64,000 nucleotides of DNA from Rhodococcus xishaensis (GTDB taxonomy: Bacteria; Actinomycetota; Actinomycetes; Mycobacteriales; Mycobacteriaceae). The notes beneath the pieces were generated by a model that had not been told where the DNA came from, did not search any database, and worked only from the letters and a program-made list of their open reading frames with translations. A program made the translations under genes and the position numbers. Within the stretch, counting starts at the first letter, position 1, and every line of letters begins with the position of its first letter. The DNA is taken from positions 1 through 64,000 of the forward strand of contig NZ_RKLO01000002.1 of assembly GCF_004011825.1 (NCBI RefSeq). Direction: 5' to 3'. Below, one piece after another: positions 18,201 through 27,941 of the stretch.

Positions 18201-19850
18201 CTAGGACGGGACGTCGCGGCGTCGGAACCCGACCAACGCGAGCGCGTAAAACGCGACCGCCACGACGACCAGCACGATCAGTGGCGCGGCGTTGAACTCG
18301 TCGGCCGGCATGTTGGGTGTCAGGTGGAAGGGGGACGCCCACCCCGTCCAGTCGGGCAGCACCTCGAGGAACATCCCGATCACCAGCATGTAGCCGAGAT
18401 ACGCCCACACCACCGCCAGCAGTCGCGGAAACCACGCGTACACGGCCGCGGTCAGGCCGACCACGGACAGGGTCGCGGGCAGCCCGTTGGCGGCGGCGCC
18501 GACGAGTCTGCCGAACATGGTCCCGTCGTCGAGGGTCACGGCGGCGGTGATGCCCATCACGATGCCGGTGGCCAGGACGATGAGCACCGTCACGATCGTG
18601 ATCACCACAAGTTGCGCACCGAGCCACCTCCACCGCGACACCGGCCTGGACAGAACGTCCTCCGCGCGACCGGCCGTCTCCTCGTTCCGGGCAGACTGCA
18701 CGGCCGTGAGCGCGTACATGCACGCCATCACCATCAGGATCACCAGGTACAGCGCGAACGCGCCCTGGGTGGCGTTTCCCTCCCCGCCGGGCAACAGCTC
18801 TGCCAGACGGGGATCCTGGTCGACGAACTCCGCGACCTGCTCCCCGAGCGCACCGATCGGAACGGCCCACACGACGACGCCGAGACCCCATGCGGCGATC
18901 TGATTGCGCTGCATGCGCAGGGTCAGTGTGGTGATCCCGGCCAGCGCTCGGCTGGCGCGGGGCCGCCCGCCGCGCGGCGCGACCAGGCCCGCGCCGACAT
19001 CGCGCCGACCCACCAGCAGATAGGCGAGTGCGACACCGATGACGACCGCGGCCAGGCCCAGCAGCAGCGGCCACCAGCGTTCGTCGACGTATGCACGGGT
19101 GGCTTGCCCCCACCCGATCGGTGACAGCCATGACCAGATGCTGCCGCTCTCCTTCGCGCGGACGTCGCCGACCGCACGCAGCAGGTATGCGACGGCAACC
19201 GCGACCAGGCCCAGACCGCTGGCCGTCCGGGCGTGCTCGGTCACCTGGGAGAACAGTGCAGATGTCGCACCGAACGCCAAGCCGACCATGAACACCGACG
19301 CTGCGATGTTCCACGACCCGAGCGCCGGCAGCCCGACCGCCGGCAGACCCAGCCCGAGCACGAGGCCGATCAGGAGGTTGGCGAGCAGCACCACCGCCAA
19401 ACCCGACGTGATCGGCGCGAATCGCCCGACCACGCCCGCGCGCAGCATCTCCGCACGGCCGGTTTCCTCCTCCGTTCGCAGATGCAGCGTCACCAGCAGT
19501 ACCGACATGATCGCGACCGCGGCCATCGTGATCCCGGCAATCTCGTTCGCGACCATCGCGCCGAGCGTGTAGTCCGAGAGTCCGTAGCCCGGCCCGGCCA
19601 GCGCTGTCGCCGCCGGCGACTCGATGAGCGCGGCGCGCGCCTGGCGGGACTCGACCGTGGGATAGAGCGTCCGGTAGCTCGATGCCAACAGCACGGTCGA
19701 CCCGCCGACCCCGATCACCCATGCAGGTAAGCGGATGCGATCGACCCGCAGCGCCAGCCGCGTCAGTGTCCAGGTGCCGGCGAGTGGATCCGTCGTCGAT
19801 GCATCGGCGGGCCTCGTGACCTGCTGCGTCCGCTCGACTTGCGTGGTCAT
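18201..19850 (-). CDS. ABC exporter permease
   Basis: A 549-residue polytopic membrane protein with about 12 hydrophobic segments in two similar halves, typical of the actinobacterial drug/tetronasin-type ABC-2 exporter permeases. The pattern EETGRAEMLRAGVVGR recurs as EETAGRAEDVLSRPVSRWR in the second half, which shows the internal duplication. Its start (ATG) shares one base with the stop of the ATPase gene (TGATG), so the two are translationally coupled. The substrate is unknown. Confidence 0.88.
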   Translation of the reverse strand: MTTQVERTQQVTRPADASTTDPLAGTWTLTRLALRVDRIRLPAWVIGVGGSTVLLASSYRTLYPTVESRQARAALIESPAATALAGPGYGLSDYTLGAMVANEIAGITMAAVAIMSVLLVTLHLRTEEETGRAEMLRAGVVGRFAPITSGLAVVLLANLLIGLVLGLGLPAVGLPALGSWNIAASVFMVGLAFGATSALFSQVTEHARTASGLGLVAVAVAYLLRAVGDVRAKESGSIWSWLSPIGWGQATRAYVDERWWPLLLGLAAVVIGVALAYLLVGRRDVGAGLVAPRGGRPRASRALAGITTLTLRMQRNQIAAWGLGVVVWAVPIGALGEQVAEFVDQDPRLAELLPGGEGNATQGAFALYLVILMVMACMYALTAVQSARNEETAGRAEDVLSRPVSRWRWLGAQLVVITIVTVLIVLATGIVMGITAAVTLDDGTMFGRLVGAAANGLPATLSVVGLTAAVYAWFPRLLAVVWAYLGYMLVIGMFLEVLPDWTGWASPFHLTPNMPADEFNAAPLIVLVVVAVAFYALALVGFRRRDVPS

Positions 19851-20782
19851 CAGCGCTCGATGCCCAGCGAGTCGAACTGGTCGCTGTACTCACGCAGGAA
19901 CAGGTCCGCGAGGGTCGGCGGATGCGCGGTGATCGTGAGGACACCGAGTCCGGCGAGCATCGACATGACCGAGTCGACCTGTTCGGAGTCGACGGCGAAG
20001 GTGATGTGGTTACTGGGACCGTCGGCGCCCCCGTCATCGACGACCTGCAGATTGTGCACTCCCGGCACCGACGCGAGCCCGTCCGGGGACTTGCGGGTGG
20101 TCGCGGAGACCGTCGTACGGGTCAGGTGCCGGAGTTCGCGGAGCGTGCCGCTCTGCACCGTCCGGCCGGCGCGGATGATGGTCACGACCTGGCACAGCGA
20201 CTCGACCTCGGCGAGGATGTGACTCGACAGCAGGACTGTGCGGCCATCACCTGCTGCCTCGCCTATGCATTGCTGAAACACGGCTTCCATCAGCGGGTCC
20301 AGGCCCGACGTCGGCTCGTCCAGAATCAGCAGCTGCGCGTCCGCGGCCAGCGCCGCAACAAGTGCGACCTTCTGCCGGTTGCCCTTGGAGTAGGTACGGC
20401 CCTTGCGCGTCGGATCGAGTTCGAACCGTTCCATCAACTCCTGGCGACGCCCCTCGTCGAGGCCGCCATGGAGTCGGCCGAACAGGTCTATGGCCTCACC
20501 GCCGGTGAGGTTCGGCCACAGATTCACATCGCCCGGCACGTACGCGAGGTGTCGGTGCAGGCTCACCGCATCGCGCCACGGGTCCGCCCCGAGCACCGAG
20601 ACGTCACCGCCGTCGGCGCGCAGCAGGCCGAGCAGCACGCGGATCGTCGTGGACTTCCCGGAACCGTTGGGACCCAGGAAGCCGTGGACCTCACCCGGGC
20701 CCACCTCGAGATCGAGGCCGTCGAGGGCGCGAACGTCGCCGAAGTGTTTGGTGAGTCCGCGAACAGAGATCACCGAGTCCAT
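19850..20782 (-). CDS. ABC exporter ATP-binding protein
   Basis: A 310-residue ABC ATPase. Walker A is GPNGSGKST (residues 37-45), the signature is the variant YSKGNRQKV found in this exporter class in place of LSGGQ, and Walker B is [13 protein letters not shown]. The D-loop and H-loop (SSHILAEVE) follow, and the C-terminus is an accessory domain. It pairs with the permease directly downstream to form an exporter. A possible -10 (TATGCT) lies 10 bases before the ATG, suggesting a leaderless message. Five palindromic 23-bp repeats sit 38 bases upstream. Confidence 0.9.
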   Translation of the reverse strand: MDSVISVRGLTKHFGDVRALDGLDLEVGPGEVHGFLGPNGSGKSTTIRVLLGLLRADGGDVSVLGADPWRDAVSLHRHLAYVPGDVNLWPNLTGGEAIDLFGRLHGGLDEGRRQELMERFELDPTRKGRTYSKGNRQKVALVAALAADAQLLILDEPTSGLDPLMEAVFQQCIGEAAGDGRTVLLSSHILAEVESLCQVVTIIRAGRTVQSGTLRELRHLTRTTVSATTRKSPDGLASVPGVHNLQVVDDGGADGPSNHITFAVDSEQVDSVMSMLAGLGVLTITAHPPTLADLFLREYSDQFDSLGIER

Positions 20783-20819
20783 CGACCGAGCATAAGTCGG
20801 CTACGACGGTAGCGACCAG

Positions 20820-20934
20820 GTTTCACGGTCGCGGGCGACCAAGTTTCACGGTCGCGGGCGACCAAGTTTCACGGTCGCGGGCGACCAAGTTTCACGGTCG
20901 CGGGCGACCAAGTTTCACGGTCGCGGGCGACCAG
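20820..20934. repeat. five tandem 23-bp units, each with a palindrome
   Basis: Five units of 23 bp begin at 20820, 20843, 20866, 20889 and 20912; a partial unit precedes them. Each contains the near-perfect dyad GGTCGCGGGCGACC flanked by TTTCAC and AA. The array fills the gap between the dinG stop and the ABC operon start, both on the minus strand. It could end dinG transcription, or bind a regulator of the exporter. It is not a CRISPR array, since there are no spacers. Confidence 0.95.
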
Positions 20935-20952
20935 GTTCGAACTCTCGTGGGA

Positions 20953-23013
20953 TCAGGAGGGTGGACGAGCCGCAGCGATCCGGGCGAGCGCCTGCCGCAC
21001 CACCGTGGGATCGGTGGTCTGCCAGAACGGGGGGAGCGAGGCACGAAGGTAGCCCCCGTACCGGGCAGTGGCCAGGCGTGAATCGAGGACCGCGACCACG
21101 CCCTTGTCGTCCACACTGCGCAGCAGTCTGCCCACCCCCTGCGCTAATAGCAGCGCAGCATGGTTCGCGGCGACGGCCAAGAAGCCGTTGCCACCGCGCG
21201 AGTCCACCGCACGCTGACGCGCCACCAGCAGTGGATCGTCGGGGCGCGGGAAGGGGATCCGGTCGAGGATCACCAGGCTGAGGGAGGGGCCCGGCACGTC
21301 GACGCCCTGCCACAGTGACAGTGTCCCGAACAGCGTCGTCGGCTCGTCCTCGGCGAACTGGCGCACCAGGGTGCCGGTCGCGTCGTCGCCCTGGCAGAGG
21401 ATCGGCACGTCCAGGCGTTCGCGCATCGCCTCGGCCGCGGCCTTCGCAGCCCGCGTCGACGAGAACAACCCGAGCGTGCGCCCACCCGCCGCGGTCACCA
21501 ACTCCTCGATCTCGTCGAGGAATCCGGCGGACAGGCCATCGCGACCGGGCGGTGGCAGGTGTCGCGCGACGTACATGATGCCGGATTTCGCGTGGTCGAA
21601 CGGTGAGCCGACGTCGAGCGAATTCCAGTGCAGTGCACCTGCGTCCGAAGGCGCCTCCTTGCCCGTCGCGGTCGCGGTGTCGCTGCGCGACGGTGACTCC
21701 GGCGGCAGGCCCCAGTTCGTTGCAAGCCCGTCGAAGGAACCGCCCACCGTCAGCGTTGCCGACGTCAGAACCACCGTCGACTCGGCGAACAGGCTGGACC
21801 GGAGCAGGCCTCCCACCGACAGCGGCGCCATTCGCACCACCCGGCGGACCTGCCCACGGTTGTCCTCGACCGACAGCCACACGACGTCCTTGCGTTTCGC
21901 GGGATCCGGCTCGTCGAACCCGGCGAGGACGCGGACGGCGCTGTCGTGGACCTCCTCGACCGCCGATAGGGCGGCATTGCGTGCCGCGGCGGCCTCCGCG
22001 TCGGCGGCTGCCATCCCCGGCTTGGACGGTCCGATCGCCGTGCGCACGTTCGAGGCGGCGTCGCGGACCGCGGCCAGCGCAGACCCGACCCCGTCGGGCA
22101 GCGCTTCCCAACGGCCGGCCGGCAGCTGCTCGAGCAGTTCGGCCCACCCTTCCGCGGTCGCTTGGAGACGATCGACGTCCCGTTCCCCGACGAGTTTCAC
22201 GCAGCGGCGGGCCGCGGTGCTGATCGCCGACGCCGCCAACTCCGCCGTCGCGACGCCGGTAACCCGATCGACGAGCTCGTGTGCTTCGTCGATCACCACG
22301 ACGTCGTGTTCCGGCAGCACCGCAATCCCCGAGATCGCGTCGATCGCGAGCATCGCGTGGTTGGTCACCACCACGTCGACCTGTGCGGCCTCCGCGCGGG
22401 CGCGTTCGGCGAAGCAGTCCTCGCCGACGGGGCAGCGGGACTTGCCGAGGCATTCGCGGGCGCTGACACTGACCTGCCGCCATGCCTGATCACTGACCCC
22501 GGGCACAAGGTCGTCGCGGTCGCCGGTTTCGGTGTCGGAGGACCACTTCGTCAGGCGCTGCACCTCTCGGCCCAGTCGGGAGACCGCGAACGCGTCGAAC
22601 AGTTCCTCCTCCGGCGGATCGTTTTGCGCCATGCCGGTGTGGATCTTGTTCATGCACAGGTAGTTGTTGCGGCCCTTGAGGATTGCGAAGTGCGGGCGGC
22701 GGCCCAGCGCGGGAGCCAGTGCGTCGGCGAGGCGGGGCATGTCCCGGTCGACGAGCTGCCGTTGCAGCGCGATCGTCGCGGTCGAGACGACGACGGTGCG
22801 TCCGGACTGCACGGCATGGCGCGCGCTGGGAACGAGGTACGCGAGCGACTTGCCGGTGCCGGTTCCGGCCTGGACCGCGAGGTGTTCGCCCGTATCGATC
22901 GAGTGGGCGACGGCGGACGCCATCGTCAACTGGTTCCGGCGCTCCTTGCCGCCGAGAGAGCGGACCGCGAGCTTCAACAATTCGGGCACGTTCGGCAGCT
23001 CAGGCTCGGGCAC
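20953..23013 (-). CDS. dinG: ATP-dependent helicase, DinG family
   Basis: A 686-residue XPD/DinG-type superfamily 2 DNA helicase acting in repair and replication-conflict resolution. Walker A is AGTGTGKSLAY near residue 53, the DEAH box is VVIDEAHELVD, and late motifs include LWQGVDVPG and ILDRIPFPRPDDP. Four Cys between Walker A and DEAH (for example in SARECLGKSRCPVGEDC) could hold an iron-sulfur cluster, as in this family. GTG 23013 (MPEPELPNVPELLKLAV) avoids the 38-base overlap with pncA that the longest frame would need. It lies 25 bases after pncA and is probably in its transcript. Confidence 0.92.
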   Translation of the reverse strand: MPEPELPNVPELLKLAVRSLGGKERRNQLTMASAVAHSIDTGEHLAVQAGTGTGKSLAYLVPSARHAVQSGRTVVVSTATIALQRQLVDRDMPRLADALAPALGRRPHFAILKGRNNYLCMNKIHTGMAQNDPPEEELFDAFAVSRLGREVQRLTKWSSDTETGDRDDLVPGVSDQAWRQVSVSARECLGKSRCPVGEDCFAERARAEAAQVDVVVTNHAMLAIDAISGIAVLPEHDVVVIDEAHELVDRVTGVATAELAASAISTAARRCVKLVGERDVDRLQATAEGWAELLEQLPAGRWEALPDGVGSALAAVRDAASNVRTAIGPSKPGMAAADAEAAAARNAALSAVEEVHDSAVRVLAGFDEPDPAKRKDVVWLSVEDNRGQVRRVVRMAPLSVGGLLRSSLFAESTVVLTSATLTVGGSFDGLATNWGLPPESPSRSDTATATGKEAPSDAGALHWNSLDVGSPFDHAKSGIMYVARHLPPPGRDGLSAGFLDEIEELVTAAGGRTLGLFSSTRAAKAAAEAMRERLDVPILCQGDDATGTLVRQFAEDEPTTLFGTLSLWQGVDVPGPSLSLVILDRIPFPRPDDPLLVARQRAVDSRGGNGFLAVAANHAALLLAQGVGRLLRSVDDKGVVAVLDSRLATARYGGYLRASLPPFWQTTDPTVVRQALARIAAARPPS

Positions 23014-23038
23014 CGCAACAGGGTACTTCCCGGCCCCG

Positions 23039-23614
23039 TCAGTCGTGGCTGGTGACCTGCCCCACCAGTTCGACACCGGCGGTATCGAGTTCGGTCAGGG
23101 CAGCTGCCACGGTAGTCGGGGACACCCCGGCAGTGAACGCGAGCAGCACACGCGTGCGAAAACCCTCGGTGGCCGCGTCCAGCGCCGTTGCGCGCACGCA
23201 GTAGTCGGTGGCAAGGCCGACCACGTCGACCGCGTCGACGTCGTGGCGGTGCAGCCAGTCGGCGAGCGACTCGCCCGACGGGGACACGCCCTCGAATCCC
23301 GAATACGCAGCGCTGTACTCGCCCTTCGAGAACACTTCGTCGAACGGCTCGGTCTCGACGGCGGGATGGAACTCGACCCCCGGCGTCCCTACGCGGCAAT
23401 GCGGCGGCCAGCTGTCGACATAGTCCGGGTCGTCGGAGAAGTGCGGGCCGGGATCGATGTGGTGGTCGCGGGTCGCGACGATTGCCGTATACCCACGCCC
23501 CGAGAACAGGTCGTTGACGTCGGAGGCCACCGTGGAACCGCCGGCGACCGCGAGGGATCCGCCTTCACAGAAATCGTTCTGGACGTCGACGACGATCAAT
23601 GCCCGTCCGGTCAT
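23039..23614 (-). CDS. pncA: nicotinamidase
   Basis: A 191-residue isochorismatase-fold enzyme that hydrolyses nicotinamide to nicotinate for NAD salvage; in mycobacteria the homologue also activates pyrazinamide. Catalytic residues are recognisable: Asp10 in VVDVQNDF, the Lys in FSKGEYSAAYSGFEG and the Cys in LATDYCVRATA. Metal-site residues lie in ATRDHHIDPGPHF. ATG 23614 is chosen over an upstream frame because AAAGGGG lies 5 bases before it. The gene follows pncB by 2 bases, so the two NAD-salvage steps (nicotinamide to nicotinate to nicotinate mononucleotide) are co-expressed. Confidence 0.94.
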   Translation of the reverse strand: MTGRALIVVDVQNDFCEGGSLAVAGGSTVASDVNDLFSGRGYTAIVATRDHHIDPGPHFSDDPDYVDSWPPHCRVGTPGVEFHPAVETEPFDEVFSKGEYSAAYSGFEGVSPSGESLADWLHRHDVDAVDVVGLATDYCVRATALDAATEGFRTRVLLAFTAGVSPTTVAAALTELDTAGVELVGQVTSHD

Positions 23615-23616
23615 AG

Positions 23617-24951
23617 TCACCCCTTTCCAGCGTAACGGGTCGGGATGGCCGGGTCGCCGTGCGAGAGTTTGAGCCCTTCCCACGGAAGGCTCACCAGGTT
23701 GCGGGCCAGCAGGGCACGGCTGTCCTCGAGGGTGGGTAGGTCGTCGACGATCTTGCCTCCGCGCGCCATTGGAATCAGCAGGTCCCGCGGCTCGAAGTCG
23801 CCGGTGTCGGGTGCGGGTTCATTCGCGTGGTAAAGCACCTCCTCGACGATCGTGCCCGACGGGCGGCTCAGCCGAATTGCGCGCTTGGTGCCGCCCAGGG
23901 AGTACTTGTGGTCGCTGCGCTTCTCGACCGGGACGCCGTCCACCTCGACGAGCTTGTAGACCATGCCCGCAGTCGGTGCGCCCGACCCGCTCACCAGGGC
24001 GGTTCCGACCCCGTAGGCGTCGACCGGTTCGGCCCGAAGCGCGGCAATTGCGTATTCGTCGAGATCGCCTGAGACCACGATGCGGGTGCCCGTGGCGCCG
24101 AGTCCGTCGAGTTGGTTCCGGACCTGCCGTGCGAGCACCCCCAGGTCGCCGGAGTCGATCCGCACACCCCCCAAACCGGTTCCGGCCGCGGCGACCGCGT
24201 TCTCGATGCCCTGTGTGATGTCGTACGTATCGATCAGAAGCGTCGTCCCCACTCCGAGGGCTGCGACTTGGGCGCGGAATGCGGCCTCCTCGTTCGAGGC
24301 GACCTCGGTGGTGTGTAGCAGCGTGAACGCGTGGGCACTGGTGCCCGCGCCGGGGATACCGTGCGTGCGCACCGCCTCGAGATTCGACGTCGCGTCGAAT
24401 CCGGCGAGATAGGCAGCGCGCGCACACGCTACGGCGGACTCCTCGTGTGCCCGCCGCGACCCCATCTCGATCAGCCGTCGGCCGTCGGCCGCGACCACCA
24501 TGCGGGCAGCCGCGGACGCGATCGCGCTGTCGTGGTTGAGGATTGACAACATCAGCGTTTCGAGCAGGACGCATTCGGCGAATGTGCCCCGCACCGACAG
24601 GATCGGAGAACCCGGGAAGTACAACTCGCCTTCGCGGTAGCCGTCTATGTCGCCTGAGAACCGGAAGTCGCGCAGCCATTCGGTGGTAGTCGCGTCCAGG
24701 AACCGGGAGACGATCGCGAGTTCGGGCTCGCCGAACCGGAATCGAGCCAACGCGTCGGGGATCCGGCCCATTCCTGCGACCACCCCGAAGCGACGGCCGT
24801 CGGGCAGCCGCCGTGCAAACAATTCGAAGCTGCACGAGCGGTGCGCCGTGCCGTCGGCGATGGCCGCCTCGAGCATTGTCAATTCGTACTGGTCGGTGAG
24901 GAGCGCGGTACTCGATCGCGGGCCGGCGGACTCTGCGTGAGGGGTTGCCAC
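23617..24951 (-). CDS. pncB: nicotinate phosphoribosyltransferase
   Basis: A 444-residue type II phosphoribosyltransferase joining nicotinate to PRPP in the Preiss-Handler NAD pathway. It begins near [15 protein letters not shown], the family N-terminus, and contains [33 protein letters not shown] and [21 protein letters not shown] 24951 ([10 protein letters not shown]) fits the size of the mycobacterial PncB1 (about 448 residues). It is the first gene of a pncB-pncA-dinG run and divergent from clpS. Confidence 0.94.
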   Translation of the reverse strand: MATPHAESAGPRSSTALLTDQYELTMLEAAIADGTAHRSCSFELFARRLPDGRRFGVVAGMGRIPDALARFRFGEPELAIVSRFLDATTTEWLRDFRFSGDIDGYREGELYFPGSPILSVRGTFAECVLLETLMLSILNHDSAIASAAARMVVAADGRRLIEMGSRRAHEESAVACARAAYLAGFDATSNLEAVRTHGIPGAGTSAHAFTLLHTTEVASNEEAAFRAQVAALGVGTTLLIDTYDITQGIENAVAAAGTGLGGVRIDSGDLGVLARQVRNQLDGLGATGTRIVVSGDLDEYAIAALRAEPVDAYGVGTALVSGSGAPTAGMVYKLVEVDGVPVEKRSDHKYSLGGTKRAIRLSRPSGTIVEEVLYHANEPAPDTGDFEPRDLLIPMARGGKIVDDLPTLEDSRALLARNLVSLPWEGLKLSHGDPAIPTRYAGKG

Positions 24952-25071
24952 GCGGCCAACTTTACGATTCGATTGCTGGCGCGGGTGTCGAGTTCGGTGG
25001 TCACGCCGTACCCTGGAGCCATGGCGCCGTGCTCCACAATGACTCTCGCGACCGCAGCTCCGGTCGGGAAG

Positions 25072-25374
25072 ATGCCTGCTGCAACACCCCAGATCTCCCC
25101 GGTCGAGTCCGAGATCGAGGAAATGACCGAGGCGCTGGATCGGCCCTGGGTAACCGTCGTTTGGGATGATCCGGTCAACCTCATGCACTACGTCGCATAC
25201 ATCTTCCAGAAGCTCTTCGGCTACAGCAAAGCCAAGGCGACAGACCTGATGATGCAGGTCCACAACGAGGGCAAGGCTGTCGTTTCGAGTGGTTCGCGCG
25301 ACAAGGTCGAGAACGACGTGCGTAAGCTGCACGCGGCCGGCCTGTGGGCCACGATGCAGCGCGACAGCAGGTAG
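25072..25374 (+). CDS. clpS: ATP-dependent Clp protease adaptor ClpS
   Basis: A 100-residue adaptor that delivers N-degron proteins to ClpC/ClpA. The core [31 protein letters not shown] and the later [14 protein letters not shown] match ClpS, including the Asp-Asp-Pro-Val-Asn N-degron pocket loop. ATG 25072 gives the usual family length; ATGs at 25021 and 25039 would add 17 or 11 residues, and no start has a well-spaced ribosome-binding site. It heads a same-strand run with DUF2017 and the P1 peptidase, as in M. tuberculosis. Confidence 0.92.
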   Translation: MPAATPQISPVESEIEEMTEALDRPWVTVVWDDPVNLMHYVAYIFQKLFGYSKAKATDLMMQVHNEGKAVVSSGSRDKVENDVRKLHAAGLWATMQRDSR

Positions 25375-25415
25375 ACGATCATTCATCGCTGACCGTAAGG
25401 ATCTCGGGGACAAAC

Positions 25416-25988
25416 GTGCGGACTTGGACGAGGAAGAACACGTTCGGCGGCATGAGGTTGCGTTCGGAGCTGGACGCGCACGAGGCGACAGTCCTGAGGT
25501 CGTTGGTGACGTCGGTGACCGGACTCCTCGAGGAACGCGCCGCGTCGGCGCCTACCGACGAACTGGCCGCGCTCACCGGCATGCGGACCGGCAACACCGA
25601 GACTCCTTCGGACGCGGTTCTCGCTCGGCTGTTGCCCGACTTCCAGCGGGCCGACCCCGACGCGCCCCCGGACCCTGAGCAGGGCAACGTCAACAGCGCC
25701 CTGCGCGGCCTGCACGAGCCGGAGATCATCGACGACAAGGTTGCCGCCGGTGCGGTCATCCTGGAGACGGTGCCTGCCGAGGGTGGCAAGGTCGCGCTCA
25801 CCCCGGAGCAGGCCGACTCGTGGCTCGTCGGGCTCAACGACCTGCGCCTGGCGCTCGGCACCAATCTCGGGATCGACTCCGACACCCCGGACGAGTTGGA
25901 GGAAGGTGACCCCCGGGCCCCGCACCTCGACATCTACCACTGGTTGACGTGGATGCAGGACTCGCTCGTCCAGGCGCTGGCGTCGTGA
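25416..25988 (+). CDS. DUF2017 protein
   Basis: A 190-residue actinobacterial protein of unknown function, the positional and sequence match of Rv1332. The N-terminus MRTWTRKNTFGGMRLRSELDAHEATVL and the C-terminal DIYHWLTWMQDSLVQAL are the conserved ends. It is predicted soluble and helical. The GTG start at 25416 is preceded by GGGGA with a 5-base spacer. It follows clpS by 41 bases and overlaps the P1 peptidase start by 4 bases (GTGA). Constant linkage to clpS suggests a proteolysis-related job, but this is only an inference. Confidence 0.9.
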   Translation: MRTWTRKNTFGGMRLRSELDAHEATVLRSLVTSVTGLLEERAASAPTDELAALTGMRTGNTETPSDAVLARLLPDFQRADPDAPPDPEQGNVNSALRGLHEPEIIDDKVAAGAVILETVPAEGGKVALTPEQADSWLVGLNDLRLALGTNLGIDSDTPDELEEGDPRAPHLDIYHWLTWMQDSLVQALAS

Positions 25989-27100
25989 CGGCACCTGGGA
26001 GTTCGATCGTCAACGGACCCTCGGATTCCCTGTGTGATGTCGCTGGCGTCCTCGTCGGCCACGATCACCGACTCGATGCCGATGCAGCTTTCGGCTCCGG
26101 TGCAGCGACCGGATGCACCGTCGTGCGTGTTCCCGGCGGCGCGACGGGTGGCGTCGACGTGCGTGGCGGCGGTCCCGGTACCCGTGAGACCGACCTGCTC
26201 GACCCCAGCCATTCGGTGCAGCGGGTCGACGCGGTAGTCCTCTCCGGGGGCAGCGCGTACGGCCTGGCTACCGCGGACGGCGTCATGCGCTGGCTCGAGG
26301 AGCACGATGACGGCATCCCGATGGGGGCACCAGGCCAGGTGGTCCCGATCGTGCCTGCCGCGGTGATCTTCGACCTACCGGTCGGAGACTGGAACATCCG
26401 GCCCACGGCGGAGTTCGGCTACCGGGCCGCAGACCGAGCGGGTGGCACCGTGGAGACCGGATGTGTCGGGGCCGGTACCGGCGCTCGCGCAGGTGCCCTC
26501 AAGGGCGGTGTCGGCACGGCGAGCTCGGTGATCGAGGGTGGACCCGCGGACGGTGTGACCGTCGCGGCTCTCATGGTCGCCAACCCGGTTGGCTCGGTGT
26601 GGGATCCGGATACGGGGCTGCCGTGGGGTCTGTCGCTCGCGGATGCCGAACGACGCGGCATGCGGCTGCCGTCCCCCGACGAGCTCGCCGCCGCGAACGT
26701 ACTGGGAGGGAAGCCGGGAGGCCTCGAGGTCCTCAACACGACAATCGGTGTGGTCGCGACCGACGCGAAACTGTCCAAGGCATCGTGCCGCCGCGTAGCG
26801 GTGGCCGGGCACGACGGCTTGGCTCGCGCGATTCGGCCCGCACACGCACCCCTCGACGGTGACACGATCTTCGCGCTCGCGACCGGAACCCATGAGGCGC
26901 CGTCGCCGGACGGGGTGCCGTCGGCGTTCCCGCTCGAACTGCCGCTACTCGACGCGGTGTGCACTGCGGCGGCGTCCTGCGTGCAACGCGCGATCGTCGA
27001 CGCGATCCTCTCGGCCACAACGGTTGCGGGTATTCCGAGCTACCGGGATGTGTTCCCCTCGGCATTCGGGGGTGCGTTCGGGACTGCCACGCGGACCTGA
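25985..27100 (+). CDS. P1 family (DmpA/NylC-like) N-terminal nucleophile hydrolase
   Basis: A 371-residue self-processing hydrolase of peptidase family P1/S58, which includes the aminopeptidase DmpA and nylon-oligomer hydrolase NylC. The expected autocleavage point is Asn251-Thr252 in LNTTIGVVATDA, freeing Thr252 as nucleophile. The glycine-rich first half (VRGGGPGTRETDLL, LSGGSAYGLATADGVM) is also typical. It is the match of M. tuberculosis Rv1333. The GTG start overlaps the DUF2017 stop by 4 bases. Natural substrate unknown. Confidence 0.9.
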   Translation: MTAPGSSIVNGPSDSLCDVAGVLVGHDHRLDADAAFGSGAATGCTVVRVPGGATGGVDVRGGGPGTRETDLLDPSHSVQRVDAVVLSGGSAYGLATADGVMRWLEEHDDGIPMGAPGQVVPIVPAAVIFDLPVGDWNIRPTAEFGYRAADRAGGTVETGCVGAGTGARAGALKGGVGTASSVIEGGPADGVTVAALMVANPVGSVWDPDTGLPWGLSLADAERRGMRLPSPDELAAANVLGGKPGGLEVLNTTIGVVATDAKLSKASCRRVAVAGHDGLARAIRPAHAPLDGDTIFALATGTHEAPSPDGVPSAFPLELPLLDAVCTAAASCVQRAIVDAILSATTVAGIPSYRDVFPSAFGGAFGTATRT

Positions 27101-27149
27101 CGGTCTTCGGCGGCGGTCGCCTGTGGTTTGCCCCGGTAGGCTCGAATCC

Positions 27150-27785
27150 GTGACAACTGGATCCGACCTGCACAGGAATCAGCCGCATGTTTCGCGCCCG
27201 ATGTGGCAGCGCGCGGCGATGACCGTCGGTGGTTTCGTCGTGGTGTTGTATGCACTCGAGGCCATCGACACGATCGCGGGCAATCGGCTGGACGCGTGGG
27301 GAATCCGGCCGTTGACCCTGGACGGTTTGTGGGGAGTGGCGTTCGCGCCGATGCTGCACGGCGGTTGGGGCCACCTGGTCGCCAATACGATCCCGCTGCT
27401 CGTGCTCGGATTCCTTGTGTTGATGTCGGGTATCGGTCGCGGACTCGCGGCCACCGGACTCATCTGGCTGATCGGCGGCCTGGGCACGTGGCTGACCGGT
27501 GGTCCCTACCTCCACCTGGGCGCCTCGGTACTGATCTTCGGTTGGCTAACTTATTTGCTGGTTCGCGGCATCTTCACGCGCAGCGTTGGCCAGATTCTTC
27601 TCGGCGTCGTCGTCTTGTTCGTGTATGGGGGCCTGCTGTGGGGCGTGCTGCCCGGACAGAACGGAATTTCCTGGCAGGGGCACCTGTTCGGTGCGATCGG
27701 CGGCATCGTGGCGGCATGGGCGTTGTCGGCGAACGCTCGGCGGGGGCGCCGCGCGACGGCCGGAGGTGTGCCGCCGTTGCCGTGA
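27150..27785 (+). CDS. rhomboid family intramembrane serine protease
   Basis: A 211-residue polytopic protein with six hydrophobic segments. The catalytic dyad is Ser126 in HLGASVLIFGW and His178 in WQGHLFGAIGG. The early HGGWGHLVANTIPLLVLG loop is also conserved. It matches M. tuberculosis Rv1337. It would cut single-pass membrane proteins within the membrane. The GTG start gives MTTGSDLHRNQ; no clear ribosome-binding site is seen. In M. tuberculosis the mec-cysO-cysM genes separate the P1 peptidase from the rhomboid; here the gap is only 49 bases. Confidence 0.9.
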   Translation: MTTGSDLHRNQPHVSRPMWQRAAMTVGGFVVVLYALEAIDTIAGNRLDAWGIRPLTLDGLWGVAFAPMLHGGWGHLVANTIPLLVLGFLVLMSGIGRGLAATGLIWLIGGLGTWLTGGPYLHLGASVLIFGWLTYLLVRGIFTRSVGQILLGVVVLFVYGGLLWGVLPGQNGISWQGHLFGAIGGIVAAWALSANARRGRRATAGGVPPLP

Positions 27786-27941
27786 CTCGATGGCCGACCT
27801 CCTCGACGACCGAACTGGCTCGGTCGTCACAGCGTCGGACGGCGAGATGACACCTCACAGTCCGGAGTGGGATGTGAGTTGACACCGCCGAACGGCGGGG
27901 TTACTTCCTGGTTGCCGGGTGACCGTGGCAGCATGGTTTGC

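Noticed and set aside
17514-19124. A 536-codon open frame across the glgP end and the ABC permease
   Set aside because: It is an Arg/His/Gln-rich shadow frame of two well-supported genes and matches no protein pattern; high GC makes such frames common.
19850-20782. Defective ABC ATPase because the signature reads YSKGNRQKV and not LSGGQ
   Set aside because: This variant signature is usual in the drug/tetronasin-type exporter ATPases of actinobacteria; Walker A, B and H-loop are intact.
20820-20934. CRISPR-like array
   Set aside because: The 23-bp units are directly adjacent with no spacers, and no cas genes are present.
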